Assembly (NCBI RefSeq): GCF_003363135.1
Contig: NZ_QRBB01000001.1
Span: forward strand, 620,001 to 684,000
From: Alteriqipengyuania lutimaris
GTDB lineage: Bacteria > Pseudomonadota > Alphaproteobacteria > Sphingomonadales > Sphingomonadaceae
Length of the DNA: 64,000 bases
Reading direction: 5' to 3'
Shown: positions 46,471 through 55,073 of the stretch, piece after piece
How the letters are laid out: each line of letters opens with the position of its first letter
Position numbering within the stretch: the first letter of the stretch is position 1
The notes under the pieces: model-generated
Told to the model about the DNA's origin: nothing
Seen by the model: only the letters and a program-made list of their open reading frames with translations
Database searches by the model: none
Program-made: the position numbers and the translations under genes

Positions 46471-47076
46471 ATGCCGTTCTGGAAGCGATCCTTCGACCTC
46501 TTGTTCGGCCTGACGCTCGCGCTGGTGCTCGCGCCGGTGATGCTCGCGATCGGCCTTGCGATCCTGCTCGTCGATGGCGGGCCGGTGTTCTACGTTTCCG
46601 ACCGGGCCAGGACACCGGACGAGACCTTCCGCCTGGTCAAGTTCCGGACGATGCGCCCCGATCCCGGCGACCGGGGCGCTTCGGGCGGCCACAAGGAGCA
46701 CCGCGTAACGCGCACGGGGCGATTCCTTCGACGCTCGCGGATAGACGAACTGCCGCAGCTCTGGAACATCCTGAGAGGCGACATGAGCTTCGTCGGCCCA
46801 CGTCCGCCGTTGATGTTGTATGTTCGGCGTTTTCCCGAAATCTACCGCGAGGTCCTCTCCTGTCGGCCGGGCGTTACCGGCCTCGCCTCGGTGTTCTATC
46901 ACGAACACGAAGAGCGGTTGCTGCGCACGACCACCGGCGATCAGGACAACGAGACGATTTACGAACGGCGCTGCATTCCACGCAAGGCCCGGCTCGACAT
47001 GATCTATGCCGAGAACCGCAGCCTGCGCTTGGACATCTGGCTGATCCTGGCCACACTTTCCCGCCGCTTCAGATAG
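46471..47076 (+). CDS. Initiating sugar-1-phosphate transferase (PglC-like small bacterial PGT)
   Basis: 201 residues. A membrane re-entrant helix (LLFGLTLALVLAPVMLAIGLAILLV) is followed by the cytosolic core RLVKFRTMRPD, the R-x-S-x-DELPQLWNILRGDMSFVGPRPP signature and PGVTGLA. This is the minimal monotopic phosphoglycosyl transferase that puts the first sugar phosphate on undecaprenyl phosphate. With the PglF-like dehydratase upstream, the first sugar may be a diacetamido or other 6-deoxyamino sugar (inference). Last gene of the plus half, 2 nt after the glycosyltransferase. Confidence 0.93.
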   Translation: MPFWKRSFDLLFGLTLALVLAPVMLAIGLAILLVDGGPVFYVSDRARTPDETFRLVKFRTMRPDPGDRGASGGHKEHRVTRTGRFLRRSRIDELPQLWNILRGDMSFVGPRPPLMLYVRRFPEIYREVLSCRPGVTGLASVFYHEHEERLLRTTTGDQDNETIYERRCIPRKARLDMIYAENRSLRLDIWLILATLSRRFR

Positions 47077-47139
47077 GCAGCGAACGGCGCCTGGCGGGTT
47101 CGCGACAGGGGCGCATCTCGGGCTGAATTCTCCGGTCGC

Positions 47140-48009
47140 TCACGTCGCCTCGGACTGGAGACGCGCAATATCCGCGTATAGCTGCGATGGAATGCCGAAT
47201 TCGTGCGCGAGGTTGTCTGTCTCGCGCAGGCGGCTGTCTCCGAACATCCGTTTCCCGGTGGCGCCGGTGATGCTCAGCAGGGGTACTCTGAGCGCTTCGG
47301 GGATGGCGACGGTCCTAAGGCCGCTGCTGGCGCGTGCGGCTTTGCGATAGGCGAAGGGCTCTGCATCGGCGGCATGGACGGTGCCGCGCCTGGGCGGGCG
47401 GGCGAGCAGCCCAAGGATGGTCTCTGCCGAAAGATCGGCCGAAATCATTGCGCGCTCGATGTCGTTGGCGGGAATAGGGAGTATCCGGGTTTTCTTCCAG
47501 AGGCGCAGCAAGCTGCCGAGCTTTCCTGGCTTCGCGAAGGAATAGACCAGCGGAAGCCGCAGGCAGGTCACCGCGAACGCGTCGTTCGACAGCTCGTTCA
47601 GCGCATCGTCGGCATCGCGCTTGGATCGACCATAATCGCTCGTCGGATTCTCCGGCGTCGACCCATCGACCAGCAGGGCATCGCCGTAGACCGAAAAGGA
47701 GGAAATATGGACGAAGTGCGCGACGCCGGCCTCCCGCGCGTGACGGGCAATCTCGCGCGGGAGCGAGACGTTCACGTGGCGCAGAAGCTCGGGCGGGCCA
47801 CTGCTTTGCCCGATGCAATTTACGACCCGATCAACATTCACGAAATCGGTAGATCCGAGGTCCTCGTAGCGAGCGACAATGCGCTCTCCCTCGTGTCCCT
47901 GAGGAGAGCGAGACATGGCGACGCAATCGCGACCCAGACGCCGGGCCAGCGCGGCCCCGATCTGGCTGCCCGCGCCCACGATTGCCACTTTGGGTTCTGA
48001 TATCACCAC
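47140..48009 (-). CDS. NAD-dependent epimerase/reductase family protein (extended SDR)
   Basis: 289 residues starting at a GTG. Rossmann motif VAIVGAGSQIGAALARRLG, then the S-Y-K catalytic set in ISSFSVYGD and SDYGRSKRDAD. Such enzymes near PglF-type dehydratases often reduce the 4-keto group of UDP-4-keto-6-deoxy-GlcNAc (for example to QuiNAc), which fits here, but 4-epimerase activity cannot be excluded. Converges with the initiating transferase across 63 bp; last gene of the minus half. Confidence 0.82.
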   Translation of the reverse strand: MVISEPKVAIVGAGSQIGAALARRLGRDCVAMSRSPQGHEGERIVARYEDLGSTDFVNVDRVVNCIGQSSGPPELLRHVNVSLPREIARHAREAGVAHFVHISSFSVYGDALLVDGSTPENPTSDYGRSKRDADDALNELSNDAFAVTCLRLPLVYSFAKPGKLGSLLRLWKKTRILPIPANDIERAMISADLSAETILGLLARPPRRGTVHAADAEPFAYRKAARASSGLRTVAIPEALRVPLLSITGATGKRMFGDSRLRETDNLAHEFGIPSQLYADIARLQSEAT

Positions 48010-48239
48010 CGGCTGCTTCTAGTCCCTCAATATCGCCCCTCGTCCCACGGTCATAGCAGACCGAAGACGAACGGGTATTCTTTCCGCCAACCAGGGATTT
48101 TCGGGGGGCGTGGAAAAGTGCCTGGCCCGCGCGCCTTTCCCGGCCTCAACACCGATATCGCCTCGATGATGCGAGGATTTTCTCGCCGGAACATGGATGC
48201 AAGGTGGGCCGCGACGAGGTGGGATCCGGGTGCCCGGCC

Positions 48240-49424
48240 TCAGCGGATGAATACGATCGCCTCGATAGCCCCATCTATCGGCTGCGCGGTCGTCCACGCG
48301 CGACCCGCAATAGCCAGACGGACCGATTCGCAAGCGACGACCGCCGCCGGCAGATCGAGCGTGAAGCGTGCGGGGACGAAGGCACGCGTCGTCGACGGGC
48401 CTCCTTGTGCGCAGGAGACCGAAATTTCCACCTCGCCGAGCTGATCGGCCGGCTGAAGATCGTGCGCGATGCGCAGGCCGGTCACGTCGTCCGGCAGATC
48501 GAGCAGGCGCTCCGCGAGCATGCCCCCATTTCCCGGCCTGATGCGAATCGTCAGCCCGCCACCGTCGCGCGCCCGGGCATAGGCACCATACTCATCGGTC
48601 AGTCGCCAGTCGAAGGGCGGAAACTCGGCCTGCCAGTCGAGGCCGGTGTCGGACGGGCCGCCCCCGCCCGCACTGCCATCGCCATACGCGCGGTAGAGTG
48701 CGAACGCTTCGGCCACGCGACCTGTCCGTGCCAGATTGGCAATCATCGCCCGGTCGGTAACGGGGTCGATCGCCGCGCTTTGCGGAAGCGCCAGACGGAT
48801 GGCGGCAAGATTGGATGCGGACTGCTCGTCGAGGGAGCTGGCAAGGAGGAAATCCTCTCGCCAGGGAGAGGGTCGAGACAGCAGCCGGACGAATTCCGCA
48901 ACCAGCGTCTCGTCGCGCATGAGTTCGACCACCGACGGGGTGATCTGCCGACTGATCGAGGGCGATACCAGCAGCAGATCATTGACCGTGCGCAGAACCT
49001 CTTCGGACTGCCCGGTTTCGCTGTAATGGCGCAGCAGCGCCGATTGAGTGAAGGCATCGCGGCGGCTCAGCCGGGTGGCCGCAGCCAGAAGCTCGCCGCG
49101 ACGCGCGGGCGTTGCATCCCAGGAAAGGATTGCGAGCGGCAGGGGGTTGAGCAGCGAACGATCGAGCGTATCCCGCGCGAGATCGCGTGCCTCCCCCACG
49201 CGGATAGTGTCCACTCCACCGCCCGATGCGGGCACGCGTATCGCCTGCCGCGTCAAAATCAGGGTCGGTATGGGCACCGTGTCGGAAAGGTCGGCGGCGA
49301 GTTCGGGCATGCGGTAGGCAAGTGCCATCGCCATCGAATGCTGGAGGGATGCAACGGCAGCCAGAAGCGCCATTGCAGCAACGGCGACCGGCAGGATCAG
49401 TCGGGAGCGCGGCGCTTCGGTCAC
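48240..49424 (-). CDS. Membrane-anchored protein of unknown function in the polysaccharide locus
   Basis: 394 residues from a GTG overlapping the BY-kinase stop by 4 nt. One N-terminal membrane segment (LILPVAVAAMALLAAVASL) is followed by a helical, TPR-like region to about residue 230 and a beta-rich C-terminal part (FDWRLTDEYGAYARA, FTLDLPAAVVACESVRLAI) that resembles a carbohydrate-binding-type sandwich. I do not recognise the family. Coupling to the Wzc-like gene suggests a role in export or chain-length control. A 230-bp gap without a visible gene follows. Confidence 0.7.
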   Translation of the reverse strand: MTEAPRSRLILPVAVAAMALLAAVASLQHSMAMALAYRMPELAADLSDTVPIPTLILTRQAIRVPASGGGVDTIRVGEARDLARDTLDRSLLNPLPLAILSWDATPARRGELLAAATRLSRRDAFTQSALLRHYSETGQSEEVLRTVNDLLLVSPSISRQITPSVVELMRDETLVAEFVRLLSRPSPWREDFLLASSLDEQSASNLAAIRLALPQSAAIDPVTDRAMIANLARTGRVAEAFALYRAYGDGSAGGGGPSDTGLDWQAEFPPFDWRLTDEYGAYARARDGGGLTIRIRPGNGGMLAERLLDLPDDVTGLRIAHDLQPADQLGEVEISVSCAQGGPSTTRAFVPARFTLDLPAAVVACESVRLAIAGRAWTTAQPIDGAIEAIVFIR

Positions 49425-51574
49425 GCGCCTAGCGCCGTCCCGCCCTTCGAATCGTAGTCGTATCCGTAGCCATAGCCGTAACCATAGCTGTAGCTCTCAT
49501 TGCGCTTGTCCAGCTTGGTCACCACTACGCCCAGGATCTTGCCCTGCGTCGCGCGCAGTCGCGTCAACGCCTGTGTGATCGAACGGAAGGTGCTGGCATT
49601 GGCCTGTACGACATAGACGATCGCGTCCGCCGCATCGGCGAGCTGCGGGGTGTCGGCCAGGCCGAGGATCGGCGGCGCATCGAGGACGATGTAGTCGTAA
49701 TGCCGCTTGAGTTCGTCCAGCACCATTTCGGTGCGTGAGGTGGCGAGGATATCGGCCGGATTGAGAGTCGACTTGCCGGCCGGGATGAAGTCGAGGTTGA
49801 ACTTGTCCATCCGCACGCTGGGCAGGTTCTCCGTCTCGCCTGCCAGATAGGTCGCCATGCCGATGGCCTGCTTCGACTGGTTGAGGCGGATCGAGATGCC
49901 CTTGCGCCGCAAATCCATGTCGACGAGCAGCACCTTCTTGCCCTTGCGGGTGAAATTGTACGCCAGCGCGAGCGAACTCAAAGATTTCCCTTCATCCGGA
50001 CGGGTGCTGGTGACGATGATGATCTTGTCCTCGGTCGCGGTGGCATAGTCGATCGCGACACGCGCAGAGGCATAGGCTTCGGAAAGCTGGGATTTGGGGT
50101 CGGCGAGCTGCCGGTCGATATCGTCGGGTTCGAACTTGGGGATCAGGCCCAGCAGCGGAACCTGGAGCCGCCGCCGGATTTCGGACGGGTCGCGCACGGT
50201 ATCGTCCACCACATCGCGGACGAACACCAGTCCGCCGCCCGCGACCGCAGCCGCGGCCAGCGCAATCAGGAGGTTGGTGAACAGCTTGGGACTATACGGA
50301 GAAACGGGCGGTTCCGCCGCCTCGATCAGCGTCATATTGTTGCGACCGCTCGTGGCGACGCCCAACTCCTTGTACCGCTGCAACAGCGCGTTGTAGAGTT
50401 CGCGATTGGTCAGCACTTCGCGCTGGAGGATGCCGTACTCCACGCCCTGGTCCTGCTGCGCGAGATAGCGTGTCCGCGCCTGGTCGAAACGTTGTTGGAG
50501 TTCGGCTTCTTCGCGCTGAGCCGCGCGCAATTGTGCTTGGAGCGCCGAGCCGCTGAGACTCTGTTGCTCATTGAGCGCAGCCCGGAGCGAGTTGAGCTCT
50601 GCCTGTGCCGCCTCGACCTGGGAATTCTGCGGGCCAAGCGTGGTCCGCAGCCGCGCGAGCGTCGCCTCGACCTCCGAGATGCGGGTGCGTATCTCTTCCT
50701 GCCCGTTTGACTGCGAGGTCCCGACGCTGGCGGTGCTGGCGGCGGCGATCCGCCTTGCTGTGGCCTCCGCCAAGGCCTGATTGAGCGCCGCCAGCTGGTT
50801 CTCGACCAAGGTCTGCTCGGCCTGTTGGTCACCCGACGATCTCTGCTGGAGGACGACGATGCCGTTGGCATTGGCGAATTGAATCAGTTCCGCTTCCGAA
50901 TTCTCGAGCCTGGCACGCAGTTCGGCAAGCTGGCTGTCCAGCTGGCGACGCGCTTCGACCGTGTCACCGAAACGCTTGTCATAATTCGCCTCGAGAAACT
51001 GCCCGGCCCAGGCGTTCGCCAGCCGGGCCGAGACCTCCGCGGATCCGCTGCGCACCGAAACATCGACTAGGTTCGACATTTCGAGCGGACTGACTTCGAC
51101 ATGGTTGAGCAGACTGCGCGCGACCTGGCGTTCGTTCGGGCCTGACCCTTCGGCGAAGCCCAAGGCGGCAAGGGCGGCTCGATCCTGAACCAGGTTTTCC
51201 GCCTCCACGACCCGGTCGGCGAGGAAGCGCGAGCCAAGCAGGACATATTGCGTCGCGTAATACTGGCGGTCGCGCGCCTCGCCTTCTATCGCAATTTCCT
51301 CGATCTCGGCCGCACCAGAGTCTACGCGGCTGATCTCGATCCGCGCAGTGGCAAGATATTGGGGCGTCTGCAGCAAGGTGAAAATGACGGCGAGCGTGAG
51401 CGCGATCGCGAGAATGGCGATGAGCCAGACGCGCAGCTCGATCGCACGCTGCCACAAGCGCTGCGGATCGATCATGTCGATCATGCCGGTCCCGAACGCC
51501 CGGCTTTGCTCGTTCTCCTGAGTTTCGAGTGCGGTGCGCTCCCTTGCGTCGATCAGGCCATTGGGAATAGTCAT
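49421..51574 (-). CDS. Wzc-like polysaccharide co-polymerase and tyrosine autokinase (BY-kinase)
   Basis: 717 residues. Wzz domain with a membrane segment at about 44-64, a long periplasmic coiled coil (200-400), a second membrane segment near 440, and a cytosolic kinase: Walker A IVTSTRPDEGKSLSS, Walker A-prime VDMDLRRKG and Walker B YIVLDAPPILGLAD. The tail holds alternating Gly-Tyr (ESYSYGYGYGYGYDYD), the autophosphorylation cluster. It controls chain length and export with the Wza-like lipoprotein. ATG at 51574 is used; a TTG just before it is possible. Confidence 0.93.
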   Translation of the reverse strand: MTIPNGLIDARERTALETQENEQSRAFGTGMIDMIDPQRLWQRAIELRVWLIAILAIALTLAVIFTLLQTPQYLATARIEISRVDSGAAEIEEIAIEGEARDRQYYATQYVLLGSRFLADRVVEAENLVQDRAALAALGFAEGSGPNERQVARSLLNHVEVSPLEMSNLVDVSVRSGSAEVSARLANAWAGQFLEANYDKRFGDTVEARRQLDSQLAELRARLENSEAELIQFANANGIVVLQQRSSGDQQAEQTLVENQLAALNQALAEATARRIAAASTASVGTSQSNGQEEIRTRISEVEATLARLRTTLGPQNSQVEAAQAELNSLRAALNEQQSLSGSALQAQLRAAQREEAELQQRFDQARTRYLAQQDQGVEYGILQREVLTNRELYNALLQRYKELGVATSGRNNMTLIEAAEPPVSPYSPKLFTNLLIALAAAAVAGGGLVFVRDVVDDTVRDPSEIRRRLQVPLLGLIPKFEPDDIDRQLADPKSQLSEAYASARVAIDYATATEDKIIIVTSTRPDEGKSLSSLALAYNFTRKGKKVLLVDMDLRRKGISIRLNQSKQAIGMATYLAGETENLPSVRMDKFNLDFIPAGKSTLNPADILATSRTEMVLDELKRHYDYIVLDAPPILGLADTPQLADAADAIVYVVQANASTFRSITQALTRLRATQGKILGVVVTKLDKRNESYSYGYGYGYGYDYDSKGGTALGA

Positions 51575-51585
51575 CAAGGGGGCTC

Positions 51586-52296
51586 TCAGTTCGTCGCCCG
51601 GTCTATCAGGACCGAGGCCGTGGCAAGGGCCGGCAGCAGTTGGAGGATCGTCTCCAGCCGCCGACGCGCCGGCGAATCGCCGACCATCACGATATCGTTG
51701 GGGTAGAGTGCCGGGTCCTGATAATTGCCGCGTTGGATGGCGCCAATGTTATAGACACCGATGTACTGTTCGCTGCCGACTTCGCGGAACACGAGCACGT
51801 CGTCCAGCTGCGCATACTTCGTGGTCCCACCGGCCGTATTGATCGCCCGCATGAGCGTGGTGGTCGAATCGACTGGGAAATTGCCAGGCTTGTTGACCTG
51901 TCCGCCTATCGAAAGCGTGGGGTGGCGATCGACGGTCGAGCGGACGATGACATCGGGATCGAGGACGAAGCGAGGCGATAGGGCCCCCTCGATCCGGTCG
52001 GCCAGTTGGCCCGGGAGGAGCCCCGCTGCGGACACGCTGCCCAGATAGGGAAATTCGAGATTTCCATCGGTATCGATAGTGTAGGTGCCGTTGAGCGACT
52101 CGTCCTGACGCACCGAAATCTCGAGGATGTCGAGCCGCCGAAGGCCGTAATAGCTTTCGGTGCTGGGGGTCGGGAGCGTTTCGAGGTCCGTGACCTCGAT
52201 TTGCGGAGCCATGCCTAGGCTGCGATCGGTCGCACACGCGGCAAGCAGGGTCGACGCGCATATGATGAGCGCAATCCGCCTTACCAAATCCGTCAT
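51586..52296 (-). CDS. Wza-like outer-membrane polysaccharide export lipoprotein
   Basis: 236 residues. Lipoprotein signal IALIICASTLLAACATD with a lipobox cysteine near residue 21. The Poly_export domain follows (YYGLRRLDILEISVRQDESLNGTYTIDTDGNLEFPYLG) and a SLBB-like segment (PTLSIGGQVNKPGNFPVDSTTTLMRAI). It is shorter than E. coli Wza and lacks its C-terminal outer-membrane helix, as in many sphingomonads, ending in a hydrophobic ILQLLPALATASVLI. Overlaps the upstream polymerase gene by 4 nt. Confidence 0.92.
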   Translation of the reverse strand: MTDLVRRIALIICASTLLAACATDRSLGMAPQIEVTDLETLPTPSTESYYGLRRLDILEISVRQDESLNGTYTIDTDGNLEFPYLGSVSAAGLLPGQLADRIEGALSPRFVLDPDVIVRSTVDRHPTLSIGGQVNKPGNFPVDSTTTLMRAINTAGGTTKYAQLDDVLVFREVGSEQYIGVYNIGAIQRGNYQDPALYPNDIVMVGDSPARRRLETILQLLPALATASVLIDRATN

Positions 52297-53795
52297 TCGA
52301 TCCCCTCCAATTCTCGACGTGCCTTATCCCCCTTGGCTGCCGGAGGGAAGGATTGATCTGGCGTCCCGGCCCGACCAATCGCACTGCGCGAGACGACCGC
52401 GAATGTTGCGATCATCCATACCGCCAGGAACTGGAAGAGCGGCGCTCTCAACGGGTAGTCGACCGCGCTTCCCACAATCAGCGACACGACCACGCCGGCA
52501 CCGGCAATCGCGAGGATACGAGCGCGCGGTCCGCCGCGCACGAGCCGCAGGATTGTCCAGCCCAGCCAGTGGAGCGCAAGCAGCGCGATCGCGAGAGCGG
52601 GCAAGCCGCCTTCGATGACGATCTGGAGCAGGTCGTTGTGCGCCTGGTTGATGTAATCGGGCATCAGCAGCGAGGATGGTTCGTGAATCTGATAGACGAT
52701 TTCGAAAGAGCCCATTCCCGAGCCCCAGGGTAAATAGGTTCCTGCCATGTCCCACAAGACCGGCAGGATCTCGACCCGCATGTCGTCGAAGGTCTGTTTC
52801 ATCAAGAGCTCGTCGACGCCCGCGATGCGATCGGCCGAAAGGAACAACGCCGCAATCGCGACGCCGCCGCCCAGGAGCGGAAGCGCGGTCTTCCAGCCGC
52901 CTGGCAGCTGTTGCCCTTGCCGCTCCGCGCGATCGCCTTTGCGGGCGGGCGCGTAGGACCGGGCCAACAAGGCGATGAGCGCGGAGGCGAAAAGCGCGAT
53001 CACGGCCAGGCCAAGCCCCGCGCGCGATCCGTTGATCAACTGGAAGGTCAGCAGCAGGAAGAAGCCGGACCCGAGCACCGGCATATGCCAGAAGGGCCCC
53101 GAACGCGGCATGAGCGCCGCGGTCGCCGCGATCACGATCATTCCGATCGCGCTCAGCATGGCGGCGTGGTTCGCATTTGCGAGCAGGCCGACGGCAGCGC
53201 CCCGGTTGGTCACGGCATAGACGTACAGCATGCTGTCCGGGCCCAGCGTGATTTGGACGATGCCCAGCAGTGCGCTTGCGAGGATCACGGCGATCACCAC
53301 TTGGATCGCTACCGGCACCGCGCTTTTTCGCATGGCAACGAATAGGAAAAGGGCAGCGAGGGGAATCGAAAGCGCCCAGAGCGCATGTTCGGTACGCCAT
53401 GGAACCATCGAAAGCGGGCGCCAGCTTTCATCTCCGATGGCATCGGCCACCGCTGCCATGGGCTCTCTTCCGGCAAGCGAACGCCACAGATCGGGCGGCA
53501 GCGGAACGAGCTGCAGCAAGGTGAGGATGGCCCAGGCGGCCAGCAGCCAGAGTGGAACGCGCAGTGCGCTCCAGTCCGCATGCCACGCCCGCCACAGGCC
53601 GAAGCCTGCGGCAAGGCAGGCGAGGGGCAACAGGATCACGAGTTGCAGCATGTCGAAGCGCGAGCTGCCACCAAGGGTCGCGATGCAAAATGCGAAGAAT
53701 ACGGCGGCGCCTACGGCCGGGCGCGCGGTACGTTCTCCACGATCGTCAGCCGTCCGCGCCCGCTTCCTCGGGTAGCTGTCCGCAAAAAGCGCCAT
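52293..53795 (-). CDS. O-antigen ligase / Wzy-type polymerase family membrane protein
   Basis: 500 residues from ATG at 53795. About twelve membrane segments. The Wzy_C region has NANHAAMLSAIGM, INGSRAGLGLAVIAL and, after a large periplasmic loop, WGSGMGSFEIVYQIHEPSSLLMPDYINQAHNDLLQIVIEGGLPALAI, the conserved H-N-D-L-L element of O-antigen ligases and polymerases. It may be the main polymerase of the locus or a ligase; an EpsG-like protein is also present. A 172-bp gap separates it from the spike-like gene upstream. Confidence 0.88.
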   Translation of the reverse strand: MALFADSYPRKRARTADDRGERTARPAVGAAVFFAFCIATLGGSSRFDMLQLVILLPLACLAAGFGLWRAWHADWSALRVPLWLLAAWAILTLLQLVPLPPDLWRSLAGREPMAAVADAIGDESWRPLSMVPWRTEHALWALSIPLAALFLFVAMRKSAVPVAIQVVIAVILASALLGIVQITLGPDSMLYVYAVTNRGAAVGLLANANHAAMLSAIGMIVIAATAALMPRSGPFWHMPVLGSGFFLLLTFQLINGSRAGLGLAVIALFASALIALLARSYAPARKGDRAERQGQQLPGGWKTALPLLGGGVAIAALFLSADRIAGVDELLMKQTFDDMRVEILPVLWDMAGTYLPWGSGMGSFEIVYQIHEPSSLLMPDYINQAHNDLLQIVIEGGLPALAIALLALHWLGWTILRLVRGGPRARILAIAGAGVVVSLIVGSAVDYPLRAPLFQFLAVWMIATFAVVSRSAIGRAGTPDQSFPPAAKGDKARRELEGIE

Positions 53796-53967
53796 CGCAA
53801 TCGGTATTCCCTGCCCGTGTCCCAAAGTGTCGGTGCGGCCCTATCGGCGACCCACAAAACAGTCAGACGCGCGCAGATCGTCTAGGCCGCGCGGCGTGGC
53901 GAATGTCAACCGCAGCATGGGTACAAGACGGCCTAGCCGCGCACGGGCGGTTCCTCCGACCATGTGC

Positions 53968-54708
53968 CTATCCGGGCAGCCGTGCCGCAACCTCCTGAGC
54001 GAAGGATCGTGCGGCCTGGCGCGCCGAGGCGATTTCCAGGCTGGAGCCGTCGAGATAGGCGACCGGCGCCAACTGTCCGGAAATCTCGAAGTTGGTGCGA
54101 TTGCCCAGTCGCAGACCGGTGTAATCGGAAAAGACCACCCCGATCAACTCTACGACATGCACCGCGCCGTCGGCCACCGCGCTCGCCAGCTGGCCGCGGG
54201 TCGCCGCCCGAAAACTGATGTCATCGACGATCAGATCCTCCATCGACGAGCCGGCCGACACGGCAGGTCCCGGATCGCCCGCGTCCCACACGCCTTCGAA
54301 GGGCACGTTCGGCAGCGACGGCAGCAGGATGCCCTTCTGGTCGGTCCCGCGATAGGCAATGATGAAATCGCCGCGCGCAAGGCGTGTATCGTCGCTAAAG
54401 GCGAGCCGCCATTCATCCCCCGATCCGTCGAAGCGTGCAGGCGAGAGCGGCCGTTGGCTGTTGCTCGGCGCAACGAAATGCAGGACACCCTTGAGGTCCG
54501 CCACCCGACCGACAGGCTGGCCGTCCGCAGCGACCGGGACGGCGCCTCCCGCATCCTGGCGCAATGTCGCCCTGTCCGTCACGTCCCACACGGCGATCGC
54601 TGCCGGCTCGGCCAGCAGCCTTGCGAGCGGAGTGGGGGCCGCGCCATGACCGCCCAGCAGTGCGCGAAAGGTCCGGCGCGCGGCGCGATGGGTTCCGAAA
54701 CCGAGCAC
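53968..54708 (-). CDS. Phage/GTA tail- or head-spike-like protein
   Basis: 246 residues from a GTG 2 nt after the stop of the spike-base gene. The segment VWDVTDRATLRQDAGGAVPV, continuing AADGQPVGRVADLKG and a SQRPL ending, matches the repeated phage theme of the form DxSDxSTLxQDxxGTTPVTxxGQPVG and RP. The rest looks like a beta-rich sandwich (DGSGDEWRLAFSDDTRLARGDFIIAY). I see no signal peptide or membrane segment. No capsid, terminase or tail genes are near. The reading as a spike is by motif similarity, supported by the neighbour. Confidence 0.6.
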   Translation of the reverse strand: MLGFGTHRAARRTFRALLGGHGAAPTPLARLLAEPAAIAVWDVTDRATLRQDAGGAVPVAADGQPVGRVADLKGVLHFVAPSNSQRPLSPARFDGSGDEWRLAFSDDTRLARGDFIIAYRGTDQKGILLPSLPNVPFEGVWDAGDPGPAVSAGSSMEDLIVDDISFRAATRGQLASAVADGAVHVVELIGVVFSDYTGLRLGNRTNFEISGQLAPVAYLDGSSLEIASARQAARSFAQEVAARLPG

Positions 54709-54710
54709 GT

Positions 54711-54977
54711 TCAGGCCAACCCGACGATATTGGTGGCGCTGGTCCCGGTGGCGCGGATCGCGCTTGCGCGGACATCGAGTATGCCGCCGCCAGGGAACGC
54801 TGCGAACAGCACGTCTTCGGTGCCGTCCAGTGGCCGCAGGACAATATCGCCGCCGCCGCCGACGTAAATGGCTTTCGTAACCGAAGGCAATTGGGCGCTA
54901 TCCGACGGGGCGATGGCGAATGCGCATGCGGCCGGCGCCATCGGGCTGTCGGCATGGCGGCGGAAACGGTCGTGCAT
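54711..54977 (-). CDS. Spike-base-like protein (RCAP_rcc01079/GhsA type)
   Basis: 88 residues from ATG at 54977, with a strong AGGAGGAG about 9 nt upstream. The body AIAPSDSAQLPSVTKAIYVG, a GGGGDIVLRP strand, FPGGGILDVRASAIRATGT and SATNIVGLA follows the spike-base pattern of Rhodobacter capsulatus rcc01079 (GTA head spike) and similar phage proteins: a TPSDSxxLPxxTRALYVG start and an ATGTTAxxIVALY end. In R. capsulatus this protein and its partner decorate gene transfer agent heads and help bind capsule. Here it sits inside a capsule-type operon. Confidence 0.7.
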   Translation of the reverse strand: MHDRFRRHADSPMAPAACAFAIAPSDSAQLPSVTKAIYVGGGGDIVLRPLDGTEDVLFAAFPGGGILDVRASAIRATGTSATNIVGLA

Positions 54978-55073
54978 GGGGGATGCTCCTCCTGGTCGAT
55001 TGCGAAGAAGCAAATCCGTTATGCACGCCGATGCGAGTAGGAAAATGGTTTGTTGTGCGAGCGTCCCGCGGCC

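Noticed and set aside
48010..48239. Hidden gene in the 230-bp gap between the unknown membrane protein and the SDR gene
   Set aside because: Short frames exist on both strands but none has a ribosome site, a family resemblance or a sensible composition; a promoter for the SDR gene is more likely.
53968..54977. Prophage remnant
   Set aside because: Only two spike-like genes are present; no integrase, attachment repeat, terminase, capsid or tail genes flank them, and the neighbours are polysaccharide genes in the same direction.
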